DNA of 64,000 nucleotides from Stutzerimonas urumqiensis (GCF_003640395.1 NZ_RBZQ01000004.1:372001-436000), one strand, 5' to 3'. Shown: positions 27,049 through 36,662, counted from the first letter of the stretch. Numbers and translations: made by a program. The notes: a model not told the origin generated them from the letters alone.

Positions 27049-27681
27049 TCAGCGACCCCGCGCACGAAGCTCCGAAGCGCCCCGCAGGAGGACCGCGACC
27101 AGCGCCAGTTGCGCGCCAAGCAGCGGCAGCGAAGCCAGCGATGCCAAGGCCACGGAGCTTCGCAGCAGTCCGCCCAGCAAGAGCAGCCAACCGAACAGCC
27201 GAAGCACGGCATAGACCTTACGGGTACGAACCAATCGCACGCCAAGCCAGGCCAGACCGAGCCCGTGAAGGCTCACCGCCGCCAGATAGGCGAGCACCTG
27301 CCAGTCGCCGGGGAGCCCGAGTTGGGGATCCGCCCAGAAGAGCTGCATCACGCCCTCCATGGCGATGACCGACCAGGTCGCCAACCCGAGCTTCGCAACG
27401 CCAAAGCGCGCACCGAGGAATGTCTTCAGGCGCAACAACAGGTAGGCACCGAGCAGCGCCGTCAGCGGATTGAGCCAAGCCAGATGCGGCATTAGGGCCT
27501 GGTGCCCTTTGAGGCCGATCAGCCATAGCAACATCAAAGGCAGCGATCCGAGCGCAGCCGCCGCCGACAACCCGGCCAGGACCCGCAGTTGCCCGGAACT
27601 CCACCCGGCCGGTACGGGCGCCTCTGCCGGTGAAAGCAACGTCGCATCCGGGGGCGAATAAGGATTGTCGGCTGGCTCCAT
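27049..27681 (-). CDS. Uncharacterised inner-membrane protein
   Basis: I do not recognise a family. The 210-residue protein begins MEPADNPYSPPDAT, the NPY-PP type start seen in several uncharacterised membrane proteins. It then has about five to six hydrophobic segments (roughly 35-58, 70-92, 98-118, 128-150, 160-180, 185-205). No catalytic motif is visible. The ATG at 27681 has AGGAG six bases upstream; the frame is open to 27825 but that extension has no such site. It is divergent from the BenE-type gene, and a palindrome at 27721-27734 lies in the shared promoter region. It occupies the site immediately upstream of fliE. Confidence 0.8.
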   Translation of the reverse strand: MEPADNPYSPPDATLLSPAEAPVPAGWSSGQLRVLAGLSAAAALGSLPLMLLWLIGLKGHQALMPHLAWLNPLTALLGAYLLLRLKTFLGARFGVAKLGLATWSVIAMEGVMQLFWADPQLGLPGDWQVLAYLAAVSLHGLGLAWLGVRLVRTRKVYAVLRLFGWLLLLGGLLRSSVALASLASLPLLGAQLALVAVLLRGASELRARGR

Positions 27682-27720
27682 CACCGGCTCCTGGGACTGT
27701 ATGCGTGCTTGCCTGCGCGA

Positions 27721-27734
27721 CTGTACCGATACAG
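27721..27734. promoter_or_regulatory. Palindromic operator candidate between divergent membrane genes
   Basis: CTGTA-CCGA-TACAG is a perfect 5-bp-arm palindrome in the 144-bp gap between the membrane protein (start 27681) and the transporter (start 27826). Its form resembles operators of GntR/MocR-type regulators; no regulator lies next to it. Confidence 0.55.
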
Positions 27735-27825
27735 CGGCCGGTGCGCCTCGTACGCTAACCGACCCTGCGCCGAGGTGTCCGGCTTTTGACGACGCCAGCG
27801 ACCGCCGTATCCAGGAGCAATGCAC

Positions 27826-29001
27826 ATGCCATCCCGACTGCTGACCGACACCTCGGCCTCCTCCGTCGTTGCCGGTTTCGTGGCGATGCTGACCGGCTAC
27901 ACCAGCTCGCTGGTGCTCATGTTCCAGGCCGGCCAGGCTGCGGGACTGACCGACGGGCAGATCTCATCCTGGATCTGGGCGCTGTCGATCGGCATGGCGA
28001 TCTGCAGCGTCGGTCTTTCGCTGCGCTACCGCACACCCGTTGTGATCGCCTGGTCGACGCCGGGCGCCGCCCTGCTCATCGGCAGCCTGCCGGGCGTTCC
28101 CTATTCCGAGGCGATCGGCGCGTTCATGCTCGCGTCGGCGGCCATTCTGCTCTGCGGCCTGACCGGCAGCTTCGATCGGTTGATGCGTCATGTGCCTGGC
28201 TCGTTGGCCGCGGCGCTGCTGGCGGGGGTGCTGTTCCAGATTGGCGTGGCGATCTTTCGCGCAGTGGAAGTGCAGCCGGTCCTGGTGCTTGGCATGTTCT
28301 TCAGCTACCTGGCGGCCAAGCGCCTGGCGCCGCGCTATGCGGTGCTGACAGCACTGCTGGTCGGCGTGGTGCTGGCGGCGCTGTATGGCCAGCTGGACTT
28401 CAGCGGGTTCGGCCTCCGATTCGCGGTGCCGGTATGGACCACGCCATCGCTGTCGTTCGCCTCGGTGATCAGCATCGGCATCCCGCTGTTCGTCATTGCG
28501 ATGGCATCGCAGAACATGCCGGGCCTCGCGGTGCTGCGCGCGGAAGGTTACGCATTGCCGGCCTCGCCGCTGATCTCGACCACCGGCCTGGCCTCGTTGC
28601 TGCTGGCGCCGTTCGGCTCGCATGGCATTCATCTCGCCGCGATCACGATGGCTATCTGCGCCGGCCCCGAAGCGCATCCCGACCCGACCAAGCGCTACAC
28701 GGCCGCCGTCTGGTGCGGGCTGTTCTACGGCGTGGCGGGGCTTTTCGGCGCGACGCTGGCCGCGCTGTTCGCGGCCTTCCCGTCAGCGCTGGTCATCGCC
28801 ATCGCCGCCCTGGCCTTGCTGGGTTCGATCGGCAGCGGCCTGACCCAGGCCATGCAGCAGCCGAGCGAGCGCGAGGCCGCCCTGATCACCTTCATGGTCA
28901 CGGCATCAGGGCTGACGTTGTGGGGCATTGGCTCGGCGCTCTGGGGATTGGTCGCCGGCATCCTCACACTGTGGATACTGCGCGCACGCACGCCAGGTTG
29001 A
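27826..29001 (+). CDS. BenE/YdcO-type benzoate/H+ symporter family transporter
   Basis: This 391-residue protein has about eleven to twelve membrane helices, and its sequence (GFVAMLTGYTSSLVLMFQAG, STPGAALL, IVIASQNMPGLAVL-type segments) is that of the BenE family. It probably imports a small carboxylate. No benzoate catabolic genes are near, so the substrate is unknown. I prefer the ATG at 27826 because AGGAG is eight bases upstream; an ATG two codons earlier is only two to three bases from it. The stop is one base from the convergent SDR gene. Confidence 0.88.
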   Translation: MPSRLLTDTSASSVVAGFVAMLTGYTSSLVLMFQAGQAAGLTDGQISSWIWALSIGMAICSVGLSLRYRTPVVIAWSTPGAALLIGSLPGVPYSEAIGAFMLASAAILLCGLTGSFDRLMRHVPGSLAAALLAGVLFQIGVAIFRAVEVQPVLVLGMFFSYLAAKRLAPRYAVLTALLVGVVLAALYGQLDFSGFGLRFAVPVWTTPSLSFASVISIGIPLFVIAMASQNMPGLAVLRAEGYALPASPLISTTGLASLLLAPFGSHGIHLAAITMAICAGPEAHPDPTKRYTAAVWCGLFYGVAGLFGATLAALFAAFPSALVIAIAALALLGSIGSGLTQAMQQPSEREAALITFMVTASGLTLWGIGSALWGLVAGILTLWILRARTPG

Positions 29002-29002
29002 G

Positions 29003-29764
29003 TCAGATAGCCGTCGCCCCGCCATCGACCGCCAATGCGTGCCCGGTGGTGAAGGCGGCACCGTCGCTGCACAGGTAGAGCACTGCGGCGGCGATTTCCT
29101 CGACCTTGCCGATGCGGCCGACCGGGTGCATGGCTGCGGCGAACTCGGCCTTGCGCGGGTCCGCTTCGTAGGCGCGGCGGAACATGTCGGTGTCGATCAC
29201 CGCGGGGCAGACCGCGTTGACCCGGATGCCCTTCTTTGCATATTCGATCGCCGCCGACTTGGTCAGCCCGATCACGGCATGCTTCGAGGCGGCGTAGATG
29301 CTCATCTTCGGCGCCGCACCGAGGCCGGCGACCGAGGCGGTGTTGACGATCGCACCGCCGCCCTGGGCGAGCATCACCGGAAGCTGGTGCTTCATGCACA
29401 GCCAGACGCCCTTGACGTTGACACCCATGATGGCGTCGAACTCGGACTCCTCGCCCTCGGCCAGCCGGCCCTTCTCGATTTCGATGCCGGCATTGTTGAA
29501 GGCGTAGTCCAGCCGGCCGAAGCGCTGCACCGTCGCCTCGACCATGGCCTGCACCTCGGCGCTGCGGGTCACATCGCAGCGAATGAACTCGGCTTCACCG
29601 CCCTGCTCGCGGATCAACGAAACCGTGCGCTCGCCGGCCTGCGCATCGAGGTCAGCCACCATCACTTGCACACCCTCGGCGGCGAACGCCAGTGCCGTGG
29701 CCCTGCCGATACCCGCGGCCCCGCCTGTAACCAACGCAACACGCCCTGAAAACGTCATGCCCAT
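29003..29764 (-). CDS. SDR family oxidoreductase
   Basis: This 253-residue classical short-chain dehydrogenase shows the nucleotide motif TGGAAGIGRA (14-23), NNAG, catalytic Ser and YAASK (about 142 and 155-159), and the C-terminal TGHALAVDGG. The acidic residue after beta-2 (VADLD) suggests NAD(H). Substrate cannot be inferred. It is divergent from the CurA-like reductase gene 219 bp away and convergent with the transporter. Two ATGs (29764 and 29758) are possible; AAGG lies ten bases before the first. Confidence 0.9.
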   Translation of the reverse strand: MGMTFSGRVALVTGGAAGIGRATALAFAAEGVQVMVADLDAQAGERTVSLIREQGGEAEFIRCDVTRSAEVQAMVEATVQRFGRLDYAFNNAGIEIEKGRLAEGEESEFDAIMGVNVKGVWLCMKHQLPVMLAQGGGAIVNTASVAGLGAAPKMSIYAASKHAVIGLTKSAAIEYAKKGIRVNAVCPAVIDTDMFRRAYEADPRKAEFAAAMHPVGRIGKVEEIAAAVLYLCSDGAAFTTGHALAVDGGATAI

Positions 29765-29983
29765 TTTTGTTCTACCTTTCTGCCAATCGGTGAAGCGCCA
29801 CCCGAAGATGTGACCGAAGCGGCGCGGACAGTCACGCTTATACCTCGCAGGGTCGCCCGCGGTAAGTTTTAGGCCGGCCGATCAGCCCGCTGGATGTCTT
29901 GCCATTCCAGCCGATCCCGACCCTTGCCCTGCTGGGCACGCGGGGCTAAACCAGAGCCCTTTCCAATCCAGACGAGGTTCACG

Positions 29984-30988
29984 ATGCCAACGATCAATCG
30001 CCAATGCCTGCTCGCACAACGGCCGGTCGGCGCGCCGACGCGCGAGACCTTCAATTATGTCGAGACGCCGCTCGGCGAGCCGGGGCCGGGGCAGATCCTG
30101 GTGCAGGTGCAATACCTCTCGGTGGACCCGGCCATGCGCGGCTGGATGAACGACGCCAAGTCCTACATTCCGCCGGTCGGCATCGGCGAGGTGATGCGGG
30201 CGCTCGGCGTCGGCAAGGTCATCGCCTCGCAGCATCCGGACTATGCGGTCGGCGACCAGGTCAATGGCGCGCTTGGCGTGCAGGACTATTACCTCGGCGA
30301 GCCCAAGGGTTTCTACAAGGTCGACGCGGCACAGGCGCCTTTGCCGCTGTACCTGTCCGCGCTCGGGATGACCGGCATGACCGCCTACTTCGCGCTTCTG
30401 GCCGTGGGCGAGCCCAAGGCCGGCGAGACGGTGGTCATCTCCGGGGCCGCCGGCGCGGTAGGCAGCGTCGCGGGGCAGATCGCACGCATCAAGGGCTGCC
30501 GTGTCGTCGGCATCGCCGGAGGCGCGGACAAGTGCAAGTTCCTGGTCGACGAGCTCGGCTTCGATGCGGCCATCGACTACAAGGGCGAGGATCTGCATGC
30601 CGCGCTCAAGCGCGAGTGCCCGAAAGGGGTGGACGTCTACTTCGATAACGTCGGCGGCGACATCCTCGACGCGGTGCTCACGCGCATCGCGGTCAAGGCG
30701 CGCGTGGTGATTTGCGGCGCGATCAGCCAGTACAACAACAAGGAAGCGGTCAAAGGGCCTTCCAACTACCTGTCGCTCCTGGTGAACCGGGCGCGCATGG
30801 AAGGCATGGTGGTGACCGACTACGTCGCGCGTTACCCAGAGGCGATGCGCGACATGGCCGGCTGGCTGAAGAGCGGAGAGCTCAAGAGCAAGGAGCACAT
30901 CGTCGAAGGGCTGGAGACATTCCCCGACACGTTGATGAAGCTGTTTACCGGCGGCAACTTCGGCAAGCTCGTGCTGAAAGTAAGCTGA
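29984..30988 (+). CDS. NADP-dependent MDR-superfamily reductase (CurA/YncB type)
   Basis: This 334-residue protein belongs to the zinc-free medium-chain reductases that reduce double bonds of enones. The N-terminal GroES-like domain contains QYLSVDPAMRGWMND, and the nucleotide domain has VISGAAGAVGSVAGQIARIKGCRVVGIAGG. No zinc-ligand Cys cluster is seen. I start at the ATG at 29984 (MPTINRQCLLA) with GAGG six bases upstream. The open frame back to 29894 lacks support. The 3' end meets pyrF convergently with 5 bp between. Confidence 0.9.
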   Translation: MPTINRQCLLAQRPVGAPTRETFNYVETPLGEPGPGQILVQVQYLSVDPAMRGWMNDAKSYIPPVGIGEVMRALGVGKVIASQHPDYAVGDQVNGALGVQDYYLGEPKGFYKVDAAQAPLPLYLSALGMTGMTAYFALLAVGEPKAGETVVISGAAGAVGSVAGQIARIKGCRVVGIAGGADKCKFLVDELGFDAAIDYKGEDLHAALKRECPKGVDVYFDNVGGDILDAVLTRIAVKARVVICGAISQYNNKEAVKGPSNYLSLLVNRARMEGMVVTDYVARYPEAMRDMAGWLKSGELKSKEHIVEGLETFPDTLMKLFTGGNFGKLVLKVS

Positions 30989-30993
30989 CCCGC

Positions 30994-31692
30994 TCAGCTG
31001 GCCAGCGAGGCGACCACATCGGCCAGCGCCCGGGACGGATCCTCCGCCTGGCTGATCGGTCGCCCAATGACGAGATAATCGGAACCGGCCCGCATGGCAT
31101 CGGCCGGCGTGAGGATGCGGCGCTGGTCATCCTGCGCACTGCCTGCCGGGCGAATGCCGGGCGTTACCAGCGCCAGGCTGGGCTGTTCCCGCTTGAGAAC
31201 AGCCGACTCCTGGGCGGAGCACACCAGACCATCCAGGCCAGCCTGCGCGGCCAGCGCTGCCAGGCGCAGGACCTGTTCCTGCGGCGCGACATCGACTCCC
31301 AGCTGGGCAAGATCGGGCTGTTCCATGCTGGTCAGCACCGTCACGCCGATCAGCAGGGGTTGCTGCCCTGATCGACGTCCCAGCGCCTCGCGGCAGGCCG
31401 CCATCATGCGCAGGCCACCCGAGCAATGCACATTGACCATCCACACACCAAGCTCTGCCGCCGCACTGACCGCCATCGCCGCCGTGTTGGGAATGTCGTG
31501 GAATTTCAGATCGAGAAACACATCGAAACCTTGCGCCTGCAGGGCTTCGACCACCGTCGGGCCGCAGCGGGTGAACAGTTCCTTACCCACCTTCACGCGG
31601 CATTGCTTCGGATCCAGGCGGCTGGCCAGCGCAAGGGCCTCGCCCTGGCTGGGGAAATCGAGCGCTACGATGATGGGGGTCTGGCAGGTCAT
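30994..31692 (-). CDS. pyrF: Orotidine 5'-phosphate decarboxylase
   Basis: PyrF catalyses the last step of UMP synthesis. The 232-residue protein contains [14 protein letters not shown] and the catalytic [10 protein letters not shown] with the lysine and paired aspartates of the active site. Phosphate-binding [11 protein letters not shown] and [10 protein letters not shown] sit near the C-terminus. The ATG at 31692 is preceded by GAGGA seven bases upstream and gives normal length; an upstream open frame is not used. It is divergent from the small DUF2897 gene. Confidence 0.97.
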   Translation of the reverse strand: MTCQTPIIVALDFPSQGEALALASRLDPKQCRVKVGKELFTRCGPTVVEALQAQGFDVFLDLKFHDIPNTAAMAVSAAAELGVWMVNVHCSGGLRMMAACREALGRRSGQQPLLIGVTVLTSMEQPDLAQLGVDVAPQEQVLRLAALAAQAGLDGLVCSAQESAVLKREQPSLALVTPGIRPAGSAQDDQRRILTPADAMRAGSDYLVIGRPISQAEDPSRALADVVASLAS

Positions 31693-31808
31693 GATGCGTC
31701 CTCGGAAAGCGGGGGCGCATTGTCGCAAAAGCCGGCTGCGGCGCGCTATCGGCTGGGCTGGCCGTCGCGCATGCAGTAAGGTGCGCCAGATTGACAGGAG
31801 GATGCAGC

Positions 31809-31970
31809 ATGCCGTGGTACGCCTGGTTGATTCTCGCCCTGGCCCTGGGTTCGATCGTGGGCAGCCTGATGGCCCTGCGCTCGACATCTCGCAAGATTCC
31901 GCTCACCGAAGCGCAGAAGCGCCAGATCGCCAAGCGCAACGCCGAAGCCGACGCCAAGGAACGCGATTAG
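31809..31970 (+). CDS. DUF2897-type small membrane protein
   Basis: This 53-residue protein starts [20 protein letters not shown], one membrane helix, followed by a basic, Lys/Arg-rich tail ending [14 protein letters not shown] lies seven bases before the ATG. Its size, layout and position divergent from pyrF match a small conserved Pseudomonas protein family (DUF2897). Function unknown. Confidence 0.85.
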   Translation: MPWYAWLILALALGSIVGSLMALRSTSRKIPLTEAQKRQIAKRNAEADAKERD

Positions 31971-32049
31971 GACCGCCTGGCGCCCGGTCCGCCAGAATGA
32001 TGGCAATCGGCCGCCAATGCCGCCATCATTCCCATCCCCCGAATGAAGG

Positions 32050-34629
32050 ATGTATGCGTTGCAACACCCCGCCCCTGCCCCGTCCGCACCCCGCCTGGGT
32101 TCCACGCTGTCTCGTCGCGTCCTGCCGGGCATCGTGGCACTGCTGCTCGTCATCCTTCTGGCCGCCGTCTTCGCGATCGCCCACCTGGCCGATGAGCTGG
32201 ACGAGCGCGCGCTGACCCGCGGCCGCTTTCTCTCCGGCAAGGCGCTCGAGGCCCCGCATGACTGGATGGGTCGCTCGATCGCCGACTACGCCTTCTGGGG
32301 CGATGCCTACGTCAACCTCAATCGCCAACCCAACATCGACTGGGCCTACGAGCAGCAGAACGCCGGCCCGTCGCTGTACGAAGACTTCTGCTACGAAGGT
32401 CTGTTGGTGATCAACCCGGAGGGCGAGACCACCTATGCCGTCGTGCGCGGCGAGCTTGCCGACCTGGACGCCTACCGCTGGATCGGCCCGGGGCTGGACA
32501 GCCTGATCGAAGACGCGCGCGAGGCCGCCGAAGACGAAGAAACCGCGACCGGCATGCTGATGGTCGAGGGGCGTCCCGCCATCGTCGCGGCGGCCCCGCT
32601 GACCACCGGCGGCGCCGATGTCGAGGAAATGTCGGGGCTGCCATCGGTGATGCTGTTCGTCGATATCCTCACTCCCGAGCGACTGATCGAGTTCGGCAGC
32701 GAATATGGCGTATCCCAGCTACGCCTCGCCGATGACACCGACCCGGTGGGCGCCACCTTCGAACTGCAGTTGCAGGATGGCACGCCGGTGACTTTCGCCT
32801 TCACACCGGAGCGGCCGGGTCGCCATCTGCTGCTGCTGACCTTGCCGATCCTGGCGCTCGTCGCCTTCGGCCTTGGGCTGCTGGCCTGGTTGCTGCTGCG
32901 TCAGGCGCTGCGCACAGCACGCATAATGGATGCGAGCTACGAATACCTGGCGACCAGCCAGCAGGCCCTCGAAGCGAGCGAAGCGCGCTTTCGTGATGTC
33001 GCTGAGGCTGCCTCCGATTGGATCTGGGAAACCGACAGCCAACTGCGGCTGACCTACCTGTCGAGCCGCTTCGAACAGATTACCGGGCATCCGCCGAGTG
33101 CCTGGCTCGACCGCCCCTTGGCCGATTTGCTGACCAGCGACAACGAGGCGTTGCAGGGATGGCTGAGCGCGCCGGACGACGTTCCGCTGCGTTGCCGCTA
33201 CCGCGCCGAAGACGGTCGTGAGCGCCATTGCCGCCTGGCGGCCCGCCCCATTCATCGCGACGACACCCTGGTCGGCTATCGCGGTACGGCGACCGACGTG
33301 ACCGAGGAAACCGAAGCCCAAGCCCGCATCCAGCATCTGTCCCTGCACGACGCGCTGACAGGGCTCGCCAATCGCAACCGCATGCAGGAATACCTGTCAG
33401 CGGTGCTCGAACCGCTCGCGCATGCGCCCTCGCCGTTGACCCTGCTGTACATCGACCTCGACCGCTTCAAGCCGGTCAACGATACCCTCGGCCACGCCGC
33501 GGGTGACGAGGTGCTGTTGCAGGTGGCCGAGCGATTGCGGATCTGCACCCGCGAGCATGATTTGATCGCACGGGTCGGTGGCGATGAGTTCGTCATGGTG
33601 CTGGTCGGCCTGTCGCAGCGCGAGGGCGTCGAGCGCCTGTGCGCGCGCATCGTCGAGGCCCTCGATGACCCCTTCTATTACGACCAGCAGCGCGTGTTCA
33701 TCGGCGCCAGCATCGGCGTCGCCGTGGCGCCTGCCAACGCGACCAACGCCAACGAGTTGCTGCGCTGCGCCGACATCGCGCTCTACCAGGCCAAGGCCGA
33801 TGGCCGCGGTACCTGGCGTTTCTATGCCAGCGAGATGGACGAACGGCTTCATGAACGCCGACGGCTGGAAGACGAGCTGCGCACGGCGATTCAGGAAGGG
33901 CAGTTCGTCGTGCACTACCAACCGCGCTACCTCAGCTCGGGGCTGGCGTTGCGCGGGGCCGAGGCCTTGCTGCGCTGGCAGCATCCGACGCGGGGCTTGC
34001 TGTTGCCCGAAACCTTCATCCCGCTGGCCGAGGAAACCGGCCTGATCGTCCCCCTGGGCCACTGGGTCTTGCGCGAAGCCTGCCGCGAAGCCAGGCATTG
34101 GCCGAACCATGCGGTGGTATCGGTCAACCTGTCGCCGATCCAGCTACGTCGCGGCAAGCTGCTCGACGAAGTTCGCGCGACCCTGATCGAGAGCGGCCTG
34201 CCGGCCAACCGCCTGGAGCTCGAAGTCACCGAGAGCGCCCTGCTGCACGACGGCCACGCGACACTGGAACTGCTGCGCGATCTGAAATCGCTCGGCCTGC
34301 GTGTCGCGATGGACGACTTCGGTACCGGCTACTCGTCGCTCAGTCACCTGCGCAGCTTTCCGTTCGATGTCATCAAGATTGATCGCAGCTTCGTCGCCGG
34401 CATTCCACGCTCCGAGGAAGACAATTCCATCGTCCATGCGCTGATCGGCCTGGGCCGGGGCCTGCACATGGAAGTCACCGCCGAAGGAGTCGAAACCGCC
34501 GAGCAGCTCGACGTGCTGACCCAGGCCGGTTGCACCGAGGTGCAAGGGTTCCACATGAGCCATCCGTTGGACCCGCAAGCGTTGAACGCCCTTTTCCTCG
34601 GTGCGGGCGCGTTCGCCGACGAGCGCTGA
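32050..34629 (+). CDS. CHASE4-PAS-GGDEF-EAL bifunctional c-di-GMP enzyme
   Basis: This 859-residue membrane protein has a first helix (24-46), a periplasmic CHASE4-like sensor (~50-255, with DWMGRSIADYAFWGDAY), a second helix (260-283), a PAS domain (~310-420) and a diguanylate cyclase domain with intact GGDEF (510-514) preceded by an I-site RxxD (REHD, 501-504). An EAL phosphodiesterase domain follows, with EAL at 638-640, EVTE and DDFGTGYSS. Both catalytic motifs look complete, so the enzyme could make or degrade c-di-GMP. The annotated ATG sits directly after AAGG, which is too close; an in-frame TTG at 32059 has the better spacing. It likely acts on motility or biofilm, by inference. Confidence 0.94.
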   Translation: MYALQHPAPAPSAPRLGSTLSRRVLPGIVALLLVILLAAVFAIAHLADELDERALTRGRFLSGKALEAPHDWMGRSIADYAFWGDAYVNLNRQPNIDWAYEQQNAGPSLYEDFCYEGLLVINPEGETTYAVVRGELADLDAYRWIGPGLDSLIEDAREAAEDEETATGMLMVEGRPAIVAAAPLTTGGADVEEMSGLPSVMLFVDILTPERLIEFGSEYGVSQLRLADDTDPVGATFELQLQDGTPVTFAFTPERPGRHLLLLTLPILALVAFGLGLLAWLLLRQALRTARIMDASYEYLATSQQALEASEARFRDVAEAASDWIWETDSQLRLTYLSSRFEQITGHPPSAWLDRPLADLLTSDNEALQGWLSAPDDVPLRCRYRAEDGRERHCRLAARPIHRDDTLVGYRGTATDVTEETEAQARIQHLSLHDALTGLANRNRMQEYLSAVLEPLAHAPSPLTLLYIDLDRFKPVNDTLGHAAGDEVLLQVAERLRICTREHDLIARVGGDEFVMVLVGLSQREGVERLCARIVEALDDPFYYDQQRVFIGASIGVAVAPANATNANELLRCADIALYQAKADGRGTWRFYASEMDERLHERRRLEDELRTAIQEGQFVVHYQPRYLSSGLALRGAEALLRWQHPTRGLLLPETFIPLAEETGLIVPLGHWVLREACREARHWPNHAVVSVNLSPIQLRRGKLLDEVRATLIESGLPANRLELEVTESALLHDGHATLELLRDLKSLGLRVAMDDFGTGYSSLSHLRSFPFDVIKIDRSFVAGIPRSEEDNSIVHALIGLGRGLHMEVTAEGVETAEQLDVLTQAGCTEVQGFHMSHPLDPQALNALFLGAGAFADER

Positions 34630-34636
34630 GGGGGGC

Positions 34637-35170
34637 TCAGCGCCGGATTTCGATCCGCAGCTCCGCGCCGTCGACCAGCGAATCGTCGGCCTCGCCGGGA
34701 ATCAGGCGACCGCTCATGCCGATGCGATCGCCCTCGGCGCCATCGAACAGTTCAGGCAATAAGGCCGGCTCGGCGACAGGCTCGACGGGCTCGAGCTCCT
34801 CGGCCCAATCTTTCGGCAGGCTGAGATCGATCTCGGGCGCCTCGACCTCAACGTCATCGACCGGTTTCGACGCAATCTTCTCCGGTGCAGTCTCCGGCGG
34901 GCGAACCGCCTGCTCGGCCTCTTTCGGCACCGCAGGTGCGCCGATGGGAGATACACGCTCGGGCACCTCGGCAATCGGCGGGTCGATTGGCTTGACCGGT
35001 TCGACCGGCTCGACGGGATCGGCTGCATCCGTAGGCGGAGCCGTAACGACCGGCTCCGGTACGACCGGTTCTTCGGCCGGAGGACGCCGCACCTCGGGCG
35101 CTCGCTCGGCCGGCTCGTCACAACCGACCAACGCACACAGCATCAACAGCGTCGCTATCGCCGCCTTCAT
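34637..35170 (-). CDS. Proline-rich putative lipoprotein
   Basis: No family is recognised. The 177-residue product has a lipoprotein signal (MKAAIATLLMLCALVGC, lipobox LVGC at ~14-17). Then comes a long Pro/Glu/Val-rich region with repeats of the PVEPVEPVKPIDPP kind, and a C-terminal part that ends GAELRIEIRR. Such proteins often span the periplasm. Two adjacent ATGs exist; the second (35170) has AAGGAGG at better spacing (seven bases). It is convergent with the c-di-GMP enzyme, 7 bp away, and 34 bp from the MocR gene upstream. Confidence 0.75.
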   Translation of the reverse strand: MKAAIATLLMLCALVGCDEPAERAPEVRRPPAEEPVVPEPVVTAPPTDAADPVEPVEPVKPIDPPIAEVPERVSPIGAPAVPKEAEQAVRPPETAPEKIASKPVDDVEVEAPEIDLSLPKDWAEELEPVEPVAEPALLPELFDGAEGDRIGMSGRLIPGEADDSLVDGAELRIEIRR

Positions 35171-35204
35171 CATCGAGCCTCCTTCCGCATGGTCGTTCGA
35201 CCGG

Positions 35205-36644
35205 TCAGAGGTCCGGTCGTGCGGTCAGACACAGCTCGGTGGCCAGCTCGCCGAGCACACGCAATGCGCGCTCGGCCTCACGCCCCCACGGCAACGCGCA
35301 GTTCAGCCGGATGCAGTGGTTGAACTGCTCGGTGTTGCTGAAGATCAGCCCGGGCGCGATGCTCACCCCGCGCTCCAGCGCCTTCGCATGGAGGTCCTTG
35401 GTATTGACCCGTGCCGGCAGGCTCACCCAAAGGATGAACCCGCCGTTGGGACGCGTCAGCTGGGTGCCTTCGGGGAAATAGCGCTGTACGGCGAGCTGGG
35501 AGGCGGTGAGGTTCTTGCGGTACTCCTGGCGAATCGAGCGCAGGTGCCGGTCGTAGCCACCGTTTTCCAGATACGCGGCAACACCCATCTGCGTCAGGCT
35601 GCACGCCGAGTGGGTGCTGAAGGTCTGCAATCGCTGGATGGCTTGCTGGTGGCGACCGGCGATGATCCAGCCGATCCGCACGCCGGGTGACAGGGTTTTC
35701 GAGAAACTGGAGCAATAGATCACCTGGCCGGTACGGTCATGCGACTTGAGCGCCTTCACCGCGCCTTGCTCGAACAGCAGCTCACCGTAGATATCGTCCT
35801 CGACGATCTGGATATCGAACTGCCCACTCAGCTCGAGCAGTTGCTTCTGCCGCGGTTCGGGAATCGTGCCGCCCAGCGGGTTGCTGAGCCTGGCCGTCAG
35901 GACCAGGGCCTTGATCGGCCACTGGCTCGCCGCAAGCTGCAGGGCTTCCAGGCTGATGCCGGTCGTCGGGTCGCTGGGTATCTCGATCACCTTGAGCCCG
36001 AGCAGATCGGCCAGTTGCAGCAGGCCGTAGTAGGTCGGCGACTCTGCCGCGATCAGATCGCCTGGCCGCGTCAGCACACGCAACGACATCTGCAAGGCAT
36101 CGACGCAGCCGTGCGTGATGATGATCTCGGATGGGTCCACCACGACGCCGGCGTCGCGCATGCGGATCGCCACCTGGCGACGGAGCGGCTCGAATCCGGG
36201 GCTGAACATGTAGCTGAAGGCACTGGCGCTGTGAAAGCGCGTCACCTTGGCCAACTGCTGGTGCAGCGCACGCACGGGCAGATAGTCGACATGCGGAACC
36301 GCCGCACCCAGCGGCAACACGCCCTCTCGACGCGTCTGGTTGAGGATCTGGTCGATGATGCTGCTGCGCGTGACCAGCGTGGGCCGTTCGACCCGGGCGA
36401 TGTCGGGCGTCGGTGCGGTCAGCGCCGCCGTCTGATGGACGAAGAACCCGGACTGGGGCCGCGCACGGATCAGTCCCTGGTCTTCGAGGTTGGCGTAGGC
36501 CTGCAGCACCGTGGCATGACTGACGCTCAGCTGCATGCTCATCTTGCGCACCGACGGCACACGCTCGCCCGGACGATAGACGCCGCGACGAATGTCTTCT
36601 GCCAATTGCTGGGCGATACGCTGGTAAAGCAACAGATTGGTCAT
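35205..36644 (-). CDS. MocR/PdxR-type GntR regulator with aminotransferase domain
   Basis: This 479-residue protein fuses a GntR winged helix (1-~72, with SVRKMSMQLSVSHATVLQAYANLEDQGLI) to a fold-type I aminotransferase domain. The PLP-binding lysine is Lys316 in SSFSKTLSPGVRIGW. Members regulate genes for amino acid, GABA or PLP metabolism or exporters. The target is not clear here. The 96-bp upstream gap holds two direct ACTGTTC(C/T)GGTT repeats, and the first is part of a near-palindrome similar to the one at 27721, suggesting autoregulation and perhaps wider control. Confidence 0.93.
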   Translation of the reverse strand: MTNLLLYQRIAQQLAEDIRRGVYRPGERVPSVRKMSMQLSVSHATVLQAYANLEDQGLIRARPQSGFFVHQTAALTAPTPDIARVERPTLVTRSSIIDQILNQTRREGVLPLGAAVPHVDYLPVRALHQQLAKVTRFHSASAFSYMFSPGFEPLRRQVAIRMRDAGVVVDPSEIIITHGCVDALQMSLRVLTRPGDLIAAESPTYYGLLQLADLLGLKVIEIPSDPTTGISLEALQLAASQWPIKALVLTARLSNPLGGTIPEPRQKQLLELSGQFDIQIVEDDIYGELLFEQGAVKALKSHDRTGQVIYCSSFSKTLSPGVRIGWIIAGRHQQAIQRLQTFSTHSACSLTQMGVAAYLENGGYDRHLRSIRQEYRKNLTASQLAVQRYFPEGTQLTRPNGGFILWVSLPARVNTKDLHAKALERGVSIAPGLIFSNTEQFNHCIRLNCALPWGREAERALRVLGELATELCLTARPDL

Positions 36645-36662
36645 GACACCGCTCCCTCGGAA

